Assembly: GCA_019359595.1 (NCBI GenBank)
Contig: JAHHGZ010000009.1
Coordinates: 1 to 64,000 of the forward strand
Source: Cyanomargarita calcarea GSE-NOS-MK-12-04C
Lineage (GTDB): Bacteria > Cyanobacteriota > Cyanobacteriia > Cyanobacteriales > Nostocaceae
Direction: 5' to 3'
Length of the DNA stretch: 64,000 bases
Shown here: positions 28,141-35,744 of the stretch, in pieces
Numbering within the stretch: the first letter of the stretch is position 1
Layout: each line of letters starts with the position of its first letter
Notes under the pieces: generated by a model
Told to the model about the DNA's origin: nothing
The model's input: the letters and a program-made list of their open reading frames with translations, nothing else
The model's database searches: none
Translations under genes and position numbers: made by a program

Positions 28141-28517
28141 TTTACGGAAGATTGATTGACCGCAAGGCAATAGTTCCAGTAATCTTTCGTTTACCACATC
28201 AACCAGATTTTTCTTTGGATTTTGTCATCGATACTGGATTTAATGACTATCTTACCCTACCACCACAAGCAGTGAGTGCGATGAATTTTCCTTTATATTC
28301 AAGCATACCTGCAAGATTAGCTAACGGTAGTGAAACTTTATTATCGGTACATTTAGGAACTATTGTTTGGGATGATGTAGAAACAGTAGTCCCTATTTTG
28401 GCTTCTGGTTATAAGCCTTTACTGGGAACTGCACTGATGGAAGGATATCATCTAGAGATAGATTTTGAAGACAATGGTTTGGTTTCGTTAGAAAAAATAT
28501 CATCTCCAATGTCATAG
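28137..28517 (+). CDS. Clan AA (retropepsin-like) aspartic protease, small
   Basis: 126 aa with a single retropepsin-like fold: the catalytic motif FVIDTGFNDYLTLP (DTG near residue 38), the flap-side segment ARLANGSE, and the second-half hydrophobic-Gly motif PLLGTALMEGYHLEIDF. It lacks a signal peptide, so it is cytoplasmic. Members of this family in cyanobacteria are usually encoded after a small ORF as here. Activity would require dimerisation. The substrate is unknown. Confidence 0.85.
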   Translation: MIYGRLIDRKAIVPVIFRLPHQPDFSLDFVIDTGFNDYLTLPPQAVSAMNFPLYSSIPARLANGSETLLSVHLGTIVWDDVETVVPILASGYKPLLGTALMEGYHLEIDFEDNGLVSLEKISSPMS

Positions 28518-29197
28518 ATTTTTGATGGATTGATTTTGCAATGATTAGCTTCTGCCAATTAGAGAATTATCGATCGCTCTTTCCAAGCAACTGAATTTTT
28601 CCAGCGTACTTGTATATTTATTTTCTCGATATAGAAATAAAAAGCTGGGTTTTTCTCAATATAAATACGGTAATATGATTATTGAGGTTATAAAAATTAC
28701 TTGGGAAGTTAGTAGTTGCGATTATCGCTATTCACAATGACAAAAATAAAATCGTCCCAAAGCGATCGGCAATATCCCTAACATTGAAGAGTTGCTCATC
28801 TTTGCATAAATTCGTAGCGTTTTTAAACGCAGTAGGCGCTGAGTCGCAAGCGACACGCTCCGCGAACGCCTTCCCGTAGGGTAGGACGCTGTAGACGCTT
28901 TTGCGGCTTGCCGCAGGCTGGAAACCGCAAAGGTACGCAGAGTTTTTTTAAGAGGATTCGCTACGAACTTGCTCCCATTCTGTACTCAGTGGCTTTATCT
29001 CTCGACAGGAGGAGCAATACACCAACCGTTAAGCCGGAGATTTATCGCATGGTATAATAATAATAACTGCCAAGTTGGAAGCGTGAATGCTCTATGTCTT
29101 GCGATCGCCTGATAAATACTGATGTTTGGTGTGGTCTAGCTTTGAGGCATTTGCAGTAAAAAATCAAAAAGAGGTCAAGTCACCATACTAGAGGTCT
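28518..29197. other. Intergenic region with stacked small dispersed repeats
   Basis: No gene. Positions 28820-28950 are a mosaic of short palindromes (GAGTCGCAAGCGACACGCTC, CTTCCCGTAGGGTAGG, GCGGCTTGCCGC) of the small-dispersed-repeat type. CTTCCCGTAGGGTA recurs at about 53973. The rest is AT-rich. Confidence 0.6.
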
Positions 29198-29375
29198 GTT
29201 TCAATCCCCTTGCGGGGAATAGAGATGGGAGATTAATTAATCTAATCATCCAGCACCTCACGGACTAATATCTTCGCCGTTGCATGGAGTCAATCTTTTA
29301 ACAGGATCTGACTCTTATTCAGCATAGGACGAGCGTTTGTTTCCGTTCCCTTGCGAGAATTTTATATATCTACTA
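29198..29375. CRISPR. Two decayed CRISPR-repeat-like sequences
   Basis: At 29198 GTTTCAATCCCCTTGCGGGG followed by AATAGAGATGG, and at 29339 GTTTCCGTTCCCTTGCGAGA. Both match the reverse complement of the repeats of the array at 40127 in the first ~20 bases (GTTTCCGTCCCCTTGCGGGG), with mutations. Their separation (141 bp) is about two repeat-spacer periods. This looks like the remains of a second array on the far side of the cas genes, in opposite orientation. Confidence 0.5.
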
Positions 29376-29382
29376 TTCTATC

Positions 29383-29793
29383 TTATTGTAAGATATCTTT
29401 TATCTGTTGTAATTGATCAAAAGCTTGATTAACTTCCCGTTGGTGGTTTTGAAAATAACTGATTGCGCTAACATATTTTATAGGTTTAACATATTTTCGG
29501 TGAGTAGAGCTTTCTAAATATCTAGCTTTTTCACTCGCACCTTGCAAATTATCATAAAGTGTACGCAATTCTCTGTTACTTATTTTACTAGCAAGGTCAT
29601 AAACATAACCCCGGTGAGCATCATGGGACTTTAAACTCTCTACATCATCTCCTCTTTGACAAGCATAATATTTTACCCAGTGCAATACAGCATAAAAGCA
29701 CATAGTAACTGCCCAATCAGGGTAAGTATCTTCAACACTACGTGCTGCTTCTTCATTGCTTTCAGCTTGCTCTAGGTAACGTTCACACGGCAT
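29383..29793 (-). CDS. HEPN-like protein near type III CRISPR genes
   Basis: 136 aa, all-helical. The pattern WAVTMCFYAVLHWVKYYAC (about 27-45), an acidic/His stretch (SHDAHRGYV), and a late YDNLQGASEKARYLESSTH is that of HEPN-fold proteins. Arg91-x6-His98 satisfies the R-x4-6-H signature of HEPN ribonucleases. No CARF or other sensor domain is fused. It ends the leftward gene row that begins beyond the cas10 operon and is separated from it by a gap, so a functional link with the CRISPR system is possible but unproven. A stand-alone HEPN toxin is the main alternative. Confidence 0.6.
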   Translation of the reverse strand: MPCERYLEQAESNEEAARSVEDTYPDWAVTMCFYAVLHWVKYYACQRGDDVESLKSHDAHRGYVYDLASKISNRELRTLYDNLQGASEKARYLESSTHRKYVKPIKYVSAISYFQNHQREVNQAFDQLQQIKDILQ

Positions 29794-29819
29794 GATTTTC
29801 TGACAAACGGAAGAGATAA

Positions 29820-30311
29820 TTAAAGTACAACGAATTTTGGAGAATTACTTGATGATATTTTGAATTGTTTATTCTCAGAATCAGCTATCACCTCATCTTC
29901 AAGCAAGCAAAACCTATCTACTAGTTGAGGACGAAAATACCACTTTTCTCCAGAATCGTCTCTTAACTTCCATTCACTGTCAATAACCATATTCTGAATT
30001 TTATCCCAGGTTTCGTCTGATAGCTCAATATCTGTTTCCAACTCAATTTCAAAATCAATCCAATGGATGTCAGGAAAACTTGTAGCTATTGCTTTAACTC
30101 TCTTTAATCCCTCCACTTTCACTAGCTCTTCAACTAGCTTTTTGATTACAGCTAGCGCTGCGCTATCGCTAACAGTAACAGAATTATAACTTGTTGATGC
30201 TTCAGAATTAACTATGCGTAAATGAGGGGATGAACTGCGTTTAGCCCAGTTAGTCCTATTTTCAAAGGTCAATCCAAAATTTATTGATGTTGAATTCCTA
30301 CTTAAAATCAT
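29820..30311 (-). CDS. Unknown 163-aa protein in HEPN cluster
   Basis: No family recognised. A Ser/Asn-rich N-terminus (1-50) is followed by an alpha/beta region (VIKKLVEELVKVEGLKRV, then WIDFEIELETDIELSDETW) and a C-terminal part with EKWYFRPQLVDRFCLLEDE. It is soluble with no signal. It overlaps the upstream 73-aa gene by 4 bp (ATGA) and is followed after 26 bp by the HEPN-like gene, so the three form one translationally linked unit. Confidence 0.6.
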   Translation of the reverse strand: MILSRNSTSINFGLTFENRTNWAKRSSSPHLRIVNSEASTSYNSVTVSDSAALAVIKKLVEELVKVEGLKRVKAIATSFPDIHWIDFEIELETDIELSDETWDKIQNMVIDSEWKLRDDSGEKWYFRPQLVDRFCLLEDEVIADSENKQFKISSSNSPKFVVL

Positions 30312-30529
30312 ACTTCTCTCTTTAAAAATTCATCTAGTCTATCTCTCAAAAATGCTGCGTGCTGTCGAGTAAGTGCAAAATTTGTTGGACGTGAGGTTGA
30401 TGATTCTTGCTCAGTTTCAACAAATGGACTTTCCGAGAGCATTCCTGCTATTAATATTCCATGCTCTTCGTCAATTGCTACACGCACACCAGTCACAAAT
30501 AACACGTTGTTTTGTTCTAAATTATTCAT
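30308..30529 (-). CDS. Unknown 73-aa protein in HEPN cluster
   Basis: Small soluble protein: NVLFVTGVRVAIDEEHGIL (beta strands), a Ser/Thr-rich acidic middle and a C-terminal helix (ALTRQHAAFLRDRLDEFLK). No family recognised. It has a short upstream spacer and overlaps the next gene by 4 bp. In position it could be the regulatory partner of the HEPN-like protein two genes down, by analogy with HEPN modules, but this is only inference. Confidence 0.55.
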   Translation of the reverse strand: MNNLEQNNVLFVTGVRVAIDEEHGILIAGMLSESPFVETEQESSTSRPTNFALTRQHAAFLRDRLDEFLKREV

Positions 30530-30664
30530 AATTTACTTTTAACCTCTACTTTATCTAAAAACTAGAGAGTGAAAAAGTACAACAAATACGATATTCACTC
30601 TCTCTCAAATGTTATGCTAGCTCTACCCTGAGTAGAGATAAACCATGTTTAAGCAGACTTTTTA

Positions 30665-30847
30665 CTAGGCTACTTGAATAACATAAGCAGGGCTTGAAGT
30701 CTGGGCAATAGGAGAACAAGTAAGAACCGTAGGTGTTACTTGAGACTGAGTAACAGTTTTGTACTGTTTTTTTATAGATCCAAAATCCGTCCATGCAGAA
30801 TACGAGTCAAATCCTGTTGTTTTGAAGCTTGACCTTGATTCAGTCAT
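30665..30847 (-). CDS. Possible small protein, uncertain
   Basis: A 60-aa ORF starting MTESRSSFKTTGFDSYSAW behind AAAGG at a suitable distance. It is rich in Ser/Thr and has no family resemblance. It lies in the 410-bp gap between the CRISPR-effector row and the HEPN cluster. An opposite-strand ORF covers the same DNA, and I cannot tell whether either is real. Confidence 0.25.
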   Translation of the reverse strand: MTESRSSFKTTGFDSYSAWTDFGSIKKQYKTVTQSQVTPTVLTCSPIAQTSSPAYVIQVA

Positions 30848-30939
30848 AAATCTGACCTTTAAGTACTACAATATTGATTATAAGGAATTTTTCAACCAAT
30901 ATCATCAAATTTTGCAAGACGTTGACAAAAAACTACAAG

Positions 30940-31572
30940 CTAAATACACTTAACGCTCTTAATACTTCCATCCTCTTTTAAAGCAACAATTTTTACCTTC
31001 ACGATTTGCCCCTCTGTTAAAGAAGATGCCTTTTTAGGCTCTTTCTCAGTCATTTTTATTGTTCTCAATATCTCGTAGGTAACTTTATTACTCTTAACAC
31101 TAATTACACTTGCATCCAAAACTTGGTCAATTTCAAATTTTTGTGACTGTAAAACCTTTGCAATTTCCGCTTGACGTTCAGAAAGCTGCTGTATAGATAT
31201 TTCAGCAACCGTAATTTCCTCTACGGGACTAACCTGGTAATACCGCATCAAACGCATCGCCCATCCCAGGATTTTTAACATGGAATGGGCATTATTTTGT
31301 TGACTTTGCAAATATTTACTACAAGCACTTTCCATACTGCGATAGTAGTCTGTGGTTTTACCACTATGTCCTATTTGCCTACCATTGGTGACAAGGGTTT
31401 TGAGGTATTTAAAAAATCTTGTTCCTGCATCGGGTTGATTTACAATACTACGCAGATATGCGATCGCTTTTCCCAATTCATTAACGTCGGTATCTTCTTT
31501 AACTAAGGTAATTGCTAAATTATGGGCTAGTTGGGATTCTGCTTCTGTGAGAGATTCTGCTTGAGTCAACAT
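30940..31572 (-). CDS. Unrecognised protein of the type III-D operon
   Basis: 210 aa, starting one base inside the stop of the double-RAMP gene (1-bp overlap), so almost certainly part of the effector operon. The N-terminal ~130 residues are helical (ESQLAHNLAITLVKED, then TRFFKYLKTLVTNGRQIGH, then LKILGWAMRLMRYY). The C-terminal ~60 residues look like a small beta-barrel (DASVISVKSNKVTYEILRTI, EGQIVKVKIVALKEDGSIKS), possibly an OB/S1-type RNA-binding fold. III-D loci carry accessory genes at this place (csx19, all1473 type). I cannot confirm it belongs to either. Confidence 0.7.
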   Translation of the reverse strand: MLTQAESLTEAESQLAHNLAITLVKEDTDVNELGKAIAYLRSIVNQPDAGTRFFKYLKTLVTNGRQIGHSGKTTDYYRSMESACSKYLQSQQNNAHSMLKILGWAMRLMRYYQVSPVEEITVAEISIQQLSERQAEIAKVLQSQKFEIDQVLDASVISVKSNKVTYEILRTIKMTEKEPKKASSLTEGQIVKVKIVALKEDGSIKSVKCI

Positions 31573-33182
31573 TAATACATTCCTTCTGGTGGTTGTCTAT
31601 CAGTTGGGTAATGCAAAACTTGAGCGAGTTGTTGAAGTTGTTCGGATTGAATTAGTCGGGAATGTGCTGTTTGGATTTGGTTTTGGATGAATTTTTGTAA
31701 AGCACTTCCTGTCAGTAAGTTATCCTCTGTGGAGGTATATTGGCAGTAGCGCGATCGCAAATCTTGAATATTCTGCAAAACCCTTGCTTGGGTTACTTCT
31801 ACAGTCATAGTGCCCATCCCGATGGGTTTACCACCACCAACTTTTAATGCGATCGGATATTTGCTATCTTGTCCCAGCACAACAAGCAATGTTCCTAATT
31901 CTTCAGGTTTGAGGTTTTTAAATTGTAACTGAGTAGTAAATGTATATGCGCTTGCAGCTTGTTGGACTGCAATTCCTTGATTTTGTCCTTTTTCAATAGC
32001 GCGAATTGTATGATAATAAAACTTACGTCCAGCCACTTTTCCCCGTGTATCTAAATAAATATTGCTGGCTTCAGGATGGGGACGATATAAGGATGGCATA
32101 AAGCCTGTATTAAACCCGATACTTTCACATTTTGCGTCATGAAATTCAATTAATCCCTGCCAATCTAAAGCACCAAATACTTGACTGGCTGGACAAAGTT
32201 CGGTTTTGTTTCTACAAGGTAAACGTTCTTGGGGTATTTTATCGCGGTATTTTGATGTTACTACTGCTAATGTACTATTAGTAATCGCTTCGTATACAGA
32301 ACGAATGCAACCTTTTAAGGAACTACCTTGAATTAAAAGATGTTTTTGCACACCTTGCGTCATGGTTTTAATTAAAGCCACACGACTGTCTACGTCACTA
32401 CCAGGAGCCACAATACCAGTAGAAACGTGCAATGAGGTTTGGACTTGCAATTTTAAAAATAAGGTTCCATGTAAGCGATTTTTATCAAATTTATCGTGTC
32501 CCGCAGGCTTTTGTAAAAGGGGTCGTTCTCGGGGAAAAGAAACAAATTGATATGGTTTATTAGAATTATTTTCTGTAGAGTTATCCCGGATTGGACGCTG
32601 GGGAGGAGTAACTTTTCTGGGTTGAGGTTTGGGTATTTGAGTCATGAATTCAAATTGGGTTCCTGCGGGTACTACTTGGAAGTCGTAAAGTTTTCCGTCT
32701 GCTGCGGTTTCGGTATCTCTGTCAATTGATACACCGTCTCGTTCTTGGTATTGTCCAAACCAAGTATCTTCTACTACAGTTAAGTCCCGTACTTGGAATT
32801 TGCTTGCTATCCAGGGTGAACCGAAAACAGAAGAAACTAAATCAGTTTGTTTGATAATTTCCTCAGTTAAAGCCAAATCATCGGGAAAATCGTTTTTAAG
32901 TTGTTTAATTTCTTGAGAAGTTAAAGACCATTCTTCTTCAATCGCAGGGTTAGCTACTAATTTACGGTTATTGCCAACGATACCACGGAGGAAACTTTCT
33001 AAGCGCGATCGCATTGCTCCTTTAAAGCTGGAACCGGGTATGATGGGTTTACCCAATGCGTCTTTGATGACTGGTAAGTCTGAACCGATGGGTTCGCTGG
33101 AACGTCCTGCACTAATTCGTAATGCGGTTACGGTGGTGAGGGTTCCTGTAAGTTCTAAGCGGTTTTTAAATATATCGAACAT
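31572..33182 (-). CDS. Double-RAMP Cas7 protein (Cas7-2x / Csm3-Csm5 type)
   Basis: 536 aa from the ATG giving MFDIFKNRLEL; the longer TTG form is unlikely. Two RAMP (Cas7) modules in tandem. The first begins LELTGTLTTVTALRISAG with KPIIPGSSFKGAMRSRLESF. The second begins at about 250 with LKLQVQTSLHVSTGIVAPGS and LIQGSSLKGCIRSVYEA. The G-S-S-(F/L)-K-G loops are the conserved Cas7 helix start. A Cys pair (LPCRNKTELCPASQVFG) may bind zinc. In III-D complexes a Cas7-2x subunit of this size forms part of the crRNA-binding backbone and can cut target RNA. It is separated by about 140 bp from the cas11-like gene. Confidence 0.85.
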   Translation of the reverse strand: MFDIFKNRLELTGTLTTVTALRISAGRSSEPIGSDLPVIKDALGKPIIPGSSFKGAMRSRLESFLRGIVGNNRKLVANPAIEEEWSLTSQEIKQLKNDFPDDLALTEEIIKQTDLVSSVFGSPWIASKFQVRDLTVVEDTWFGQYQERDGVSIDRDTETAADGKLYDFQVVPAGTQFEFMTQIPKPQPRKVTPPQRPIRDNSTENNSNKPYQFVSFPRERPLLQKPAGHDKFDKNRLHGTLFLKLQVQTSLHVSTGIVAPGSDVDSRVALIKTMTQGVQKHLLIQGSSLKGCIRSVYEAITNSTLAVVTSKYRDKIPQERLPCRNKTELCPASQVFGALDWQGLIEFHDAKCESIGFNTGFMPSLYRPHPEASNIYLDTRGKVAGRKFYYHTIRAIEKGQNQGIAVQQAASAYTFTTQLQFKNLKPEELGTLLVVLGQDSKYPIALKVGGGKPIGMGTMTVEVTQARVLQNIQDLRSRYCQYTSTEDNLLTGSALQKFIQNQIQTAHSRLIQSEQLQQLAQVLHYPTDRQPPEGMY

Positions 33183-33321
33183 AATTTTATATATCAACTA
33201 AGTAATTTCTTTACCTTCTACATATTTATGAGTACCGTAATATCGTAGATGCAAAATACCATTATGAATCTTACAACTAACTCTAAACTGTATACCTAAG
33301 CATTAACGATATATTACAAAT

Positions 33322-33744
33322 TTATGATTCACCTTTATTTTTATAGACGAGATAACGGGCACCATAACCTAAGTATCTACGTGTTAGCTCGATACGAATA
33401 AGTTTGAAATCATCTTTACTTCCATCAACATCTGTCTGAATATTTTCTGCAATATTAGTAATTCTTCCATCTATATCATTGATAATTGTTTGTGCTAAAG
33501 AATTTTTACCTTGACCCCATTTTTTATCTCTACCAACTTGATATAGGAGAAAATTTTTAATTACCCCAATACTTTCTGTTGTATCTGCCACACGAACAAG
33601 ATTACGAAATTGTGATTCTTGTAAATCACCATATGAAGCTTTATCTTTTAATGCTGTTTCAATAGCATCAACAATTTCATCTTCTTTTCTCCGAATTCCT
33701 CGCTGAATTTTTAACTGCTTTTGTTGGTCTGAAAAATCACTCAT
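33322..33744 (-). CDS. Type III small subunit (Cas11 / Csm2-like)
   Basis: 140 aa, entirely helical. The landmarks of Csm2-type small subunits are present: FRNLVRVADTTESIGVIKNF, LLYQVGRDKKWGQG, and the closing helix ELTRRYLGYGARYLVYK. Small subunits line the inner filament of type III complexes beside the crRNA-target duplex. The ATG overlaps the stop of csx10 by 4 bp, so the two are translationally coupled. In III-D2 systems the corresponding domain is fused to the C-terminus of the Cas7-Cas5 protein. Confidence 0.8.
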   Translation of the reverse strand: MSDFSDQQKQLKIQRGIRRKEDEIVDAIETALKDKASYGDLQESQFRNLVRVADTTESIGVIKNFLLYQVGRDKKWGQGKNSLAQTIINDIDGRITNIAENIQTDVDGSKDDFKLIRIELTRRYLGYGARYLVYKNKGES

Positions 33745-35009
33745 ACTGGGTTCTCCCTTGTTACTAAATGAAACTCATTACAAACTTCAACTTGACCAAA
33801 ACCTTCACAAGTTCTTTCTCCAACTCCTTTTAATTCTAATCCGGTTAAAGCTGCATACCATTTTTCTGGTTGACTAGTACTAAATAAGTAGACAGCACCT
33901 TTATTCGTTACCAATTCGACATCTTTCATTAACCCCCAAGCTGAATTCCAACCAGAACGATAGTCATAACTACTATAAGCTGCTTCTAGTTTTAATGATT
34001 CATCTTCAATATTTGTCAATTGCGTTAACATTTGTGCTGAAATCACAGTTGTACGTTGCCATTTTTCAGTTAATATCGCATCTGCTTGTAAATCTAAAGT
34101 AAAATAATGACAGCTTTCCGATAATTCTTGAAGTGGTTGACCAAATATTGACCACTCATTTTTCCAGCGTGTATATAGCTTATCCGTAAAACCTTTGATT
34201 TTATCTTTGATTGTTTCGTTAATGTTATCTTTGATGTCTAAAATTTCGGGTTTAATTTCAACTTTTCCTAAACCCCGTGAAGTTGATCCTCCTAAGCGAA
34301 AGTTTTGATTATTAAAATTAAGAAAATTTTGTAATTCCTCCGATATATTATCAGCTACCAAAATTCGAGAATTGAAAATAATCGGTTTTTCGTTTTCAGA
34401 ATTTATTTCCGATTCATTGAGGACTTGAATACTGTATAATATCTCTTCTTCTGATGTTGCACGTCTTCGATTGATACCGACTCGTGTCAACAAGCGTTTT
34501 TTAACGCTTACACTATAATACTTACTACCTGTTTTACTATAAAAACTAGTGTAAGGTTCGACTCTTCCACCTTTTTCTTCTGGGCAGGTAGGGTCATAAG
34601 CAAATCTATAGGATTCAGCACAAAAACGGTCTATTAAACTATCAAACACTCCGTTATTTTTCTCTGTTTTAAAACCAGATTTTGTTTTGGAACTCAGTGC
34701 TGTTGCAGGTAAAACTCCAATTTCTTCTATTTGACCTCTTGGAATAGCTTTTCCTTTGGTTTTGATTGAAGGATAAGCATTTTGAAAAATAGCAGGTTCA
34801 TCGCTTAAAAATAATGTTTGAAAATCACCACCATTTTGACTTAAATTACTAAATTGCTGATTTGACTGCTTCAAAATTGCACCAGCAATAGCACCCCTAA
34901 TCACACTACCAGGAATATAATCTTCACATTCGCTTACCGAACCACCTGGTTTTTGTCGAGAAATTGCTAGGGGAGATAATGCTTTAATTTCCAGTTTAAT
35001 TTGCTTCAC
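33741..35009 (-). CDS. csx10: Csx10 (III-D Cas5-type RAMP)
   Basis: 422 aa from the GTG at 35009, preceded by AAAGGAAAG. This start overlaps the preceding gene by 14 bp, whereas the next upstream start would overlap more. The N-terminus KQIKLEIKALSPLAISRQKP followed by SVSECEDYIPGSVIRGAIAG is the Csx10 hallmark. The middle has SVKKRLLTRVGINRRRATSE, and the RAMP glycine-rich loop is NFRLGGSTSRGLGKVEI. Csx10 is the signature gene of subtype III-D and caps the crRNA 5' handle next to Cas10. The first 40 residues keep the P-G-S-x-(I)-R-G motif intact. Confidence 0.9.
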   Translation of the reverse strand: MKQIKLEIKALSPLAISRQKPGGSVSECEDYIPGSVIRGAIAGAILKQSNQQFSNLSQNGGDFQTLFLSDEPAIFQNAYPSIKTKGKAIPRGQIEEIGVLPATALSSKTKSGFKTEKNNGVFDSLIDRFCAESYRFAYDPTCPEEKGGRVEPYTSFYSKTGSKYYSVSVKKRLLTRVGINRRRATSEEEILYSIQVLNESEINSENEKPIIFNSRILVADNISEELQNFLNFNNQNFRLGGSTSRGLGKVEIKPEILDIKDNINETIKDKIKGFTDKLYTRWKNEWSIFGQPLQELSESCHYFTLDLQADAILTEKWQRTTVISAQMLTQLTNIEDESLKLEAAYSSYDYRSGWNSAWGLMKDVELVTNKGAVYLFSTSQPEKWYAALTGLELKGVGERTCEGFGQVEVCNEFHLVTRENPV

Positions 35010-35736
35010 TTTTCTTTCCTTTGAGCAAAAATTGCCATACTGTCTCATCTACTTTAAGCTCTGGTAATTCCCAAGTTAACCAACCTAAACCAGCAGATTT
35101 ACTTCCTCCTAATGCATGAATATGTTTTAACCCACTCCAAATTAACGCTTTAGCAAAATCTGGTCTTTCGGGTGTTAAGCTTGGTTGAATGTGAATCTCT
35201 CCTGTAAATTTAAGTTTGGCATTTGCCGGAGAGGTTTCTAAAAAGTAGAGTTTTTTCTCTTCTGCTACCTTTCGACGACGATTTATAGTTACTCCAGGAC
35301 GTAATAATTCTGGTAAATTTTCTGATTCTTCGGTGCAAATTAAATCATCAAATATTGCCCGTGATGGTAAAATTGGGTTGCCAAAAGTTTGACTAATTAA
35401 ACAGTGATAAGTATCTTCGTAATCAGGTATTTTATATTCATCCCGTTGAAAATCTTCCGGTGCGTCGTTTCTCCTAATTACCATTCTTCCTGCATTGGGA
35501 GATTCAGAAATTGCCCATCCCAAACCTCGGGCTATTTTTTCACATTCGTGACGTACCCTACCTTTAACCTGAGATGCAGGTATTAATAAATTCCCTTCGG
35601 AGTTACGAACTATTGATTTATCTGCAAGGGAACCGGAGGAACCCCCTGCACCTACACATAATGCAGAATCGATAATTGCTGTAATTACATAAGTCTCAAC
35701 TAAATTAGTATTTGTTAATTGTTCGAGATATATCAT
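34996..35736 (-). CDS. csm3: Cas7-type RAMP (Csm3-like)
   Basis: 246 aa. One RAMP domain: ETYVITAIIDSALCVGAGGS, the helix-start motif LLIPASQVKGRVRHECEKIA, LLRPGVTINRRRKVAEEKK, and the glycine-rich loop HALGGSKSAGLGWL. The acidic residue used for target-RNA cleavage in Csm3 (Asp near residue 33 in the loop after strand 1) has a candidate in SSGSLADKS. It starts 8 bp after the cas10 stop and overlaps csx10 by 14 bp, so it belongs to one transcript. The symbol refers to the family group, not a proven ortholog. Confidence 0.85.
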   Translation of the reverse strand: MIYLEQLTNTNLVETYVITAIIDSALCVGAGGSSGSLADKSIVRNSEGNLLIPASQVKGRVRHECEKIARGLGWAISESPNAGRMVIRRNDAPEDFQRDEYKIPDYEDTYHCLISQTFGNPILPSRAIFDDLICTEESENLPELLRPGVTINRRRKVAEEKKLYFLETSPANAKLKFTGEIHIQPSLTPERPDFAKALIWSGLKHIHALGGSKSAGLGWLTWELPELKVDETVWQFLLKGKKSEAN

Positions 35737-35744
35737 GTTCTAGT

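Noticed and set aside
30759-30953. 64-aa plus-strand ORF ending QHILQDVDKK-like text between CRISPR and HEPN genes
   Set aside because: It starts at TTG without a ribosome site, is antisense to its neighbours, and has no family resemblance.
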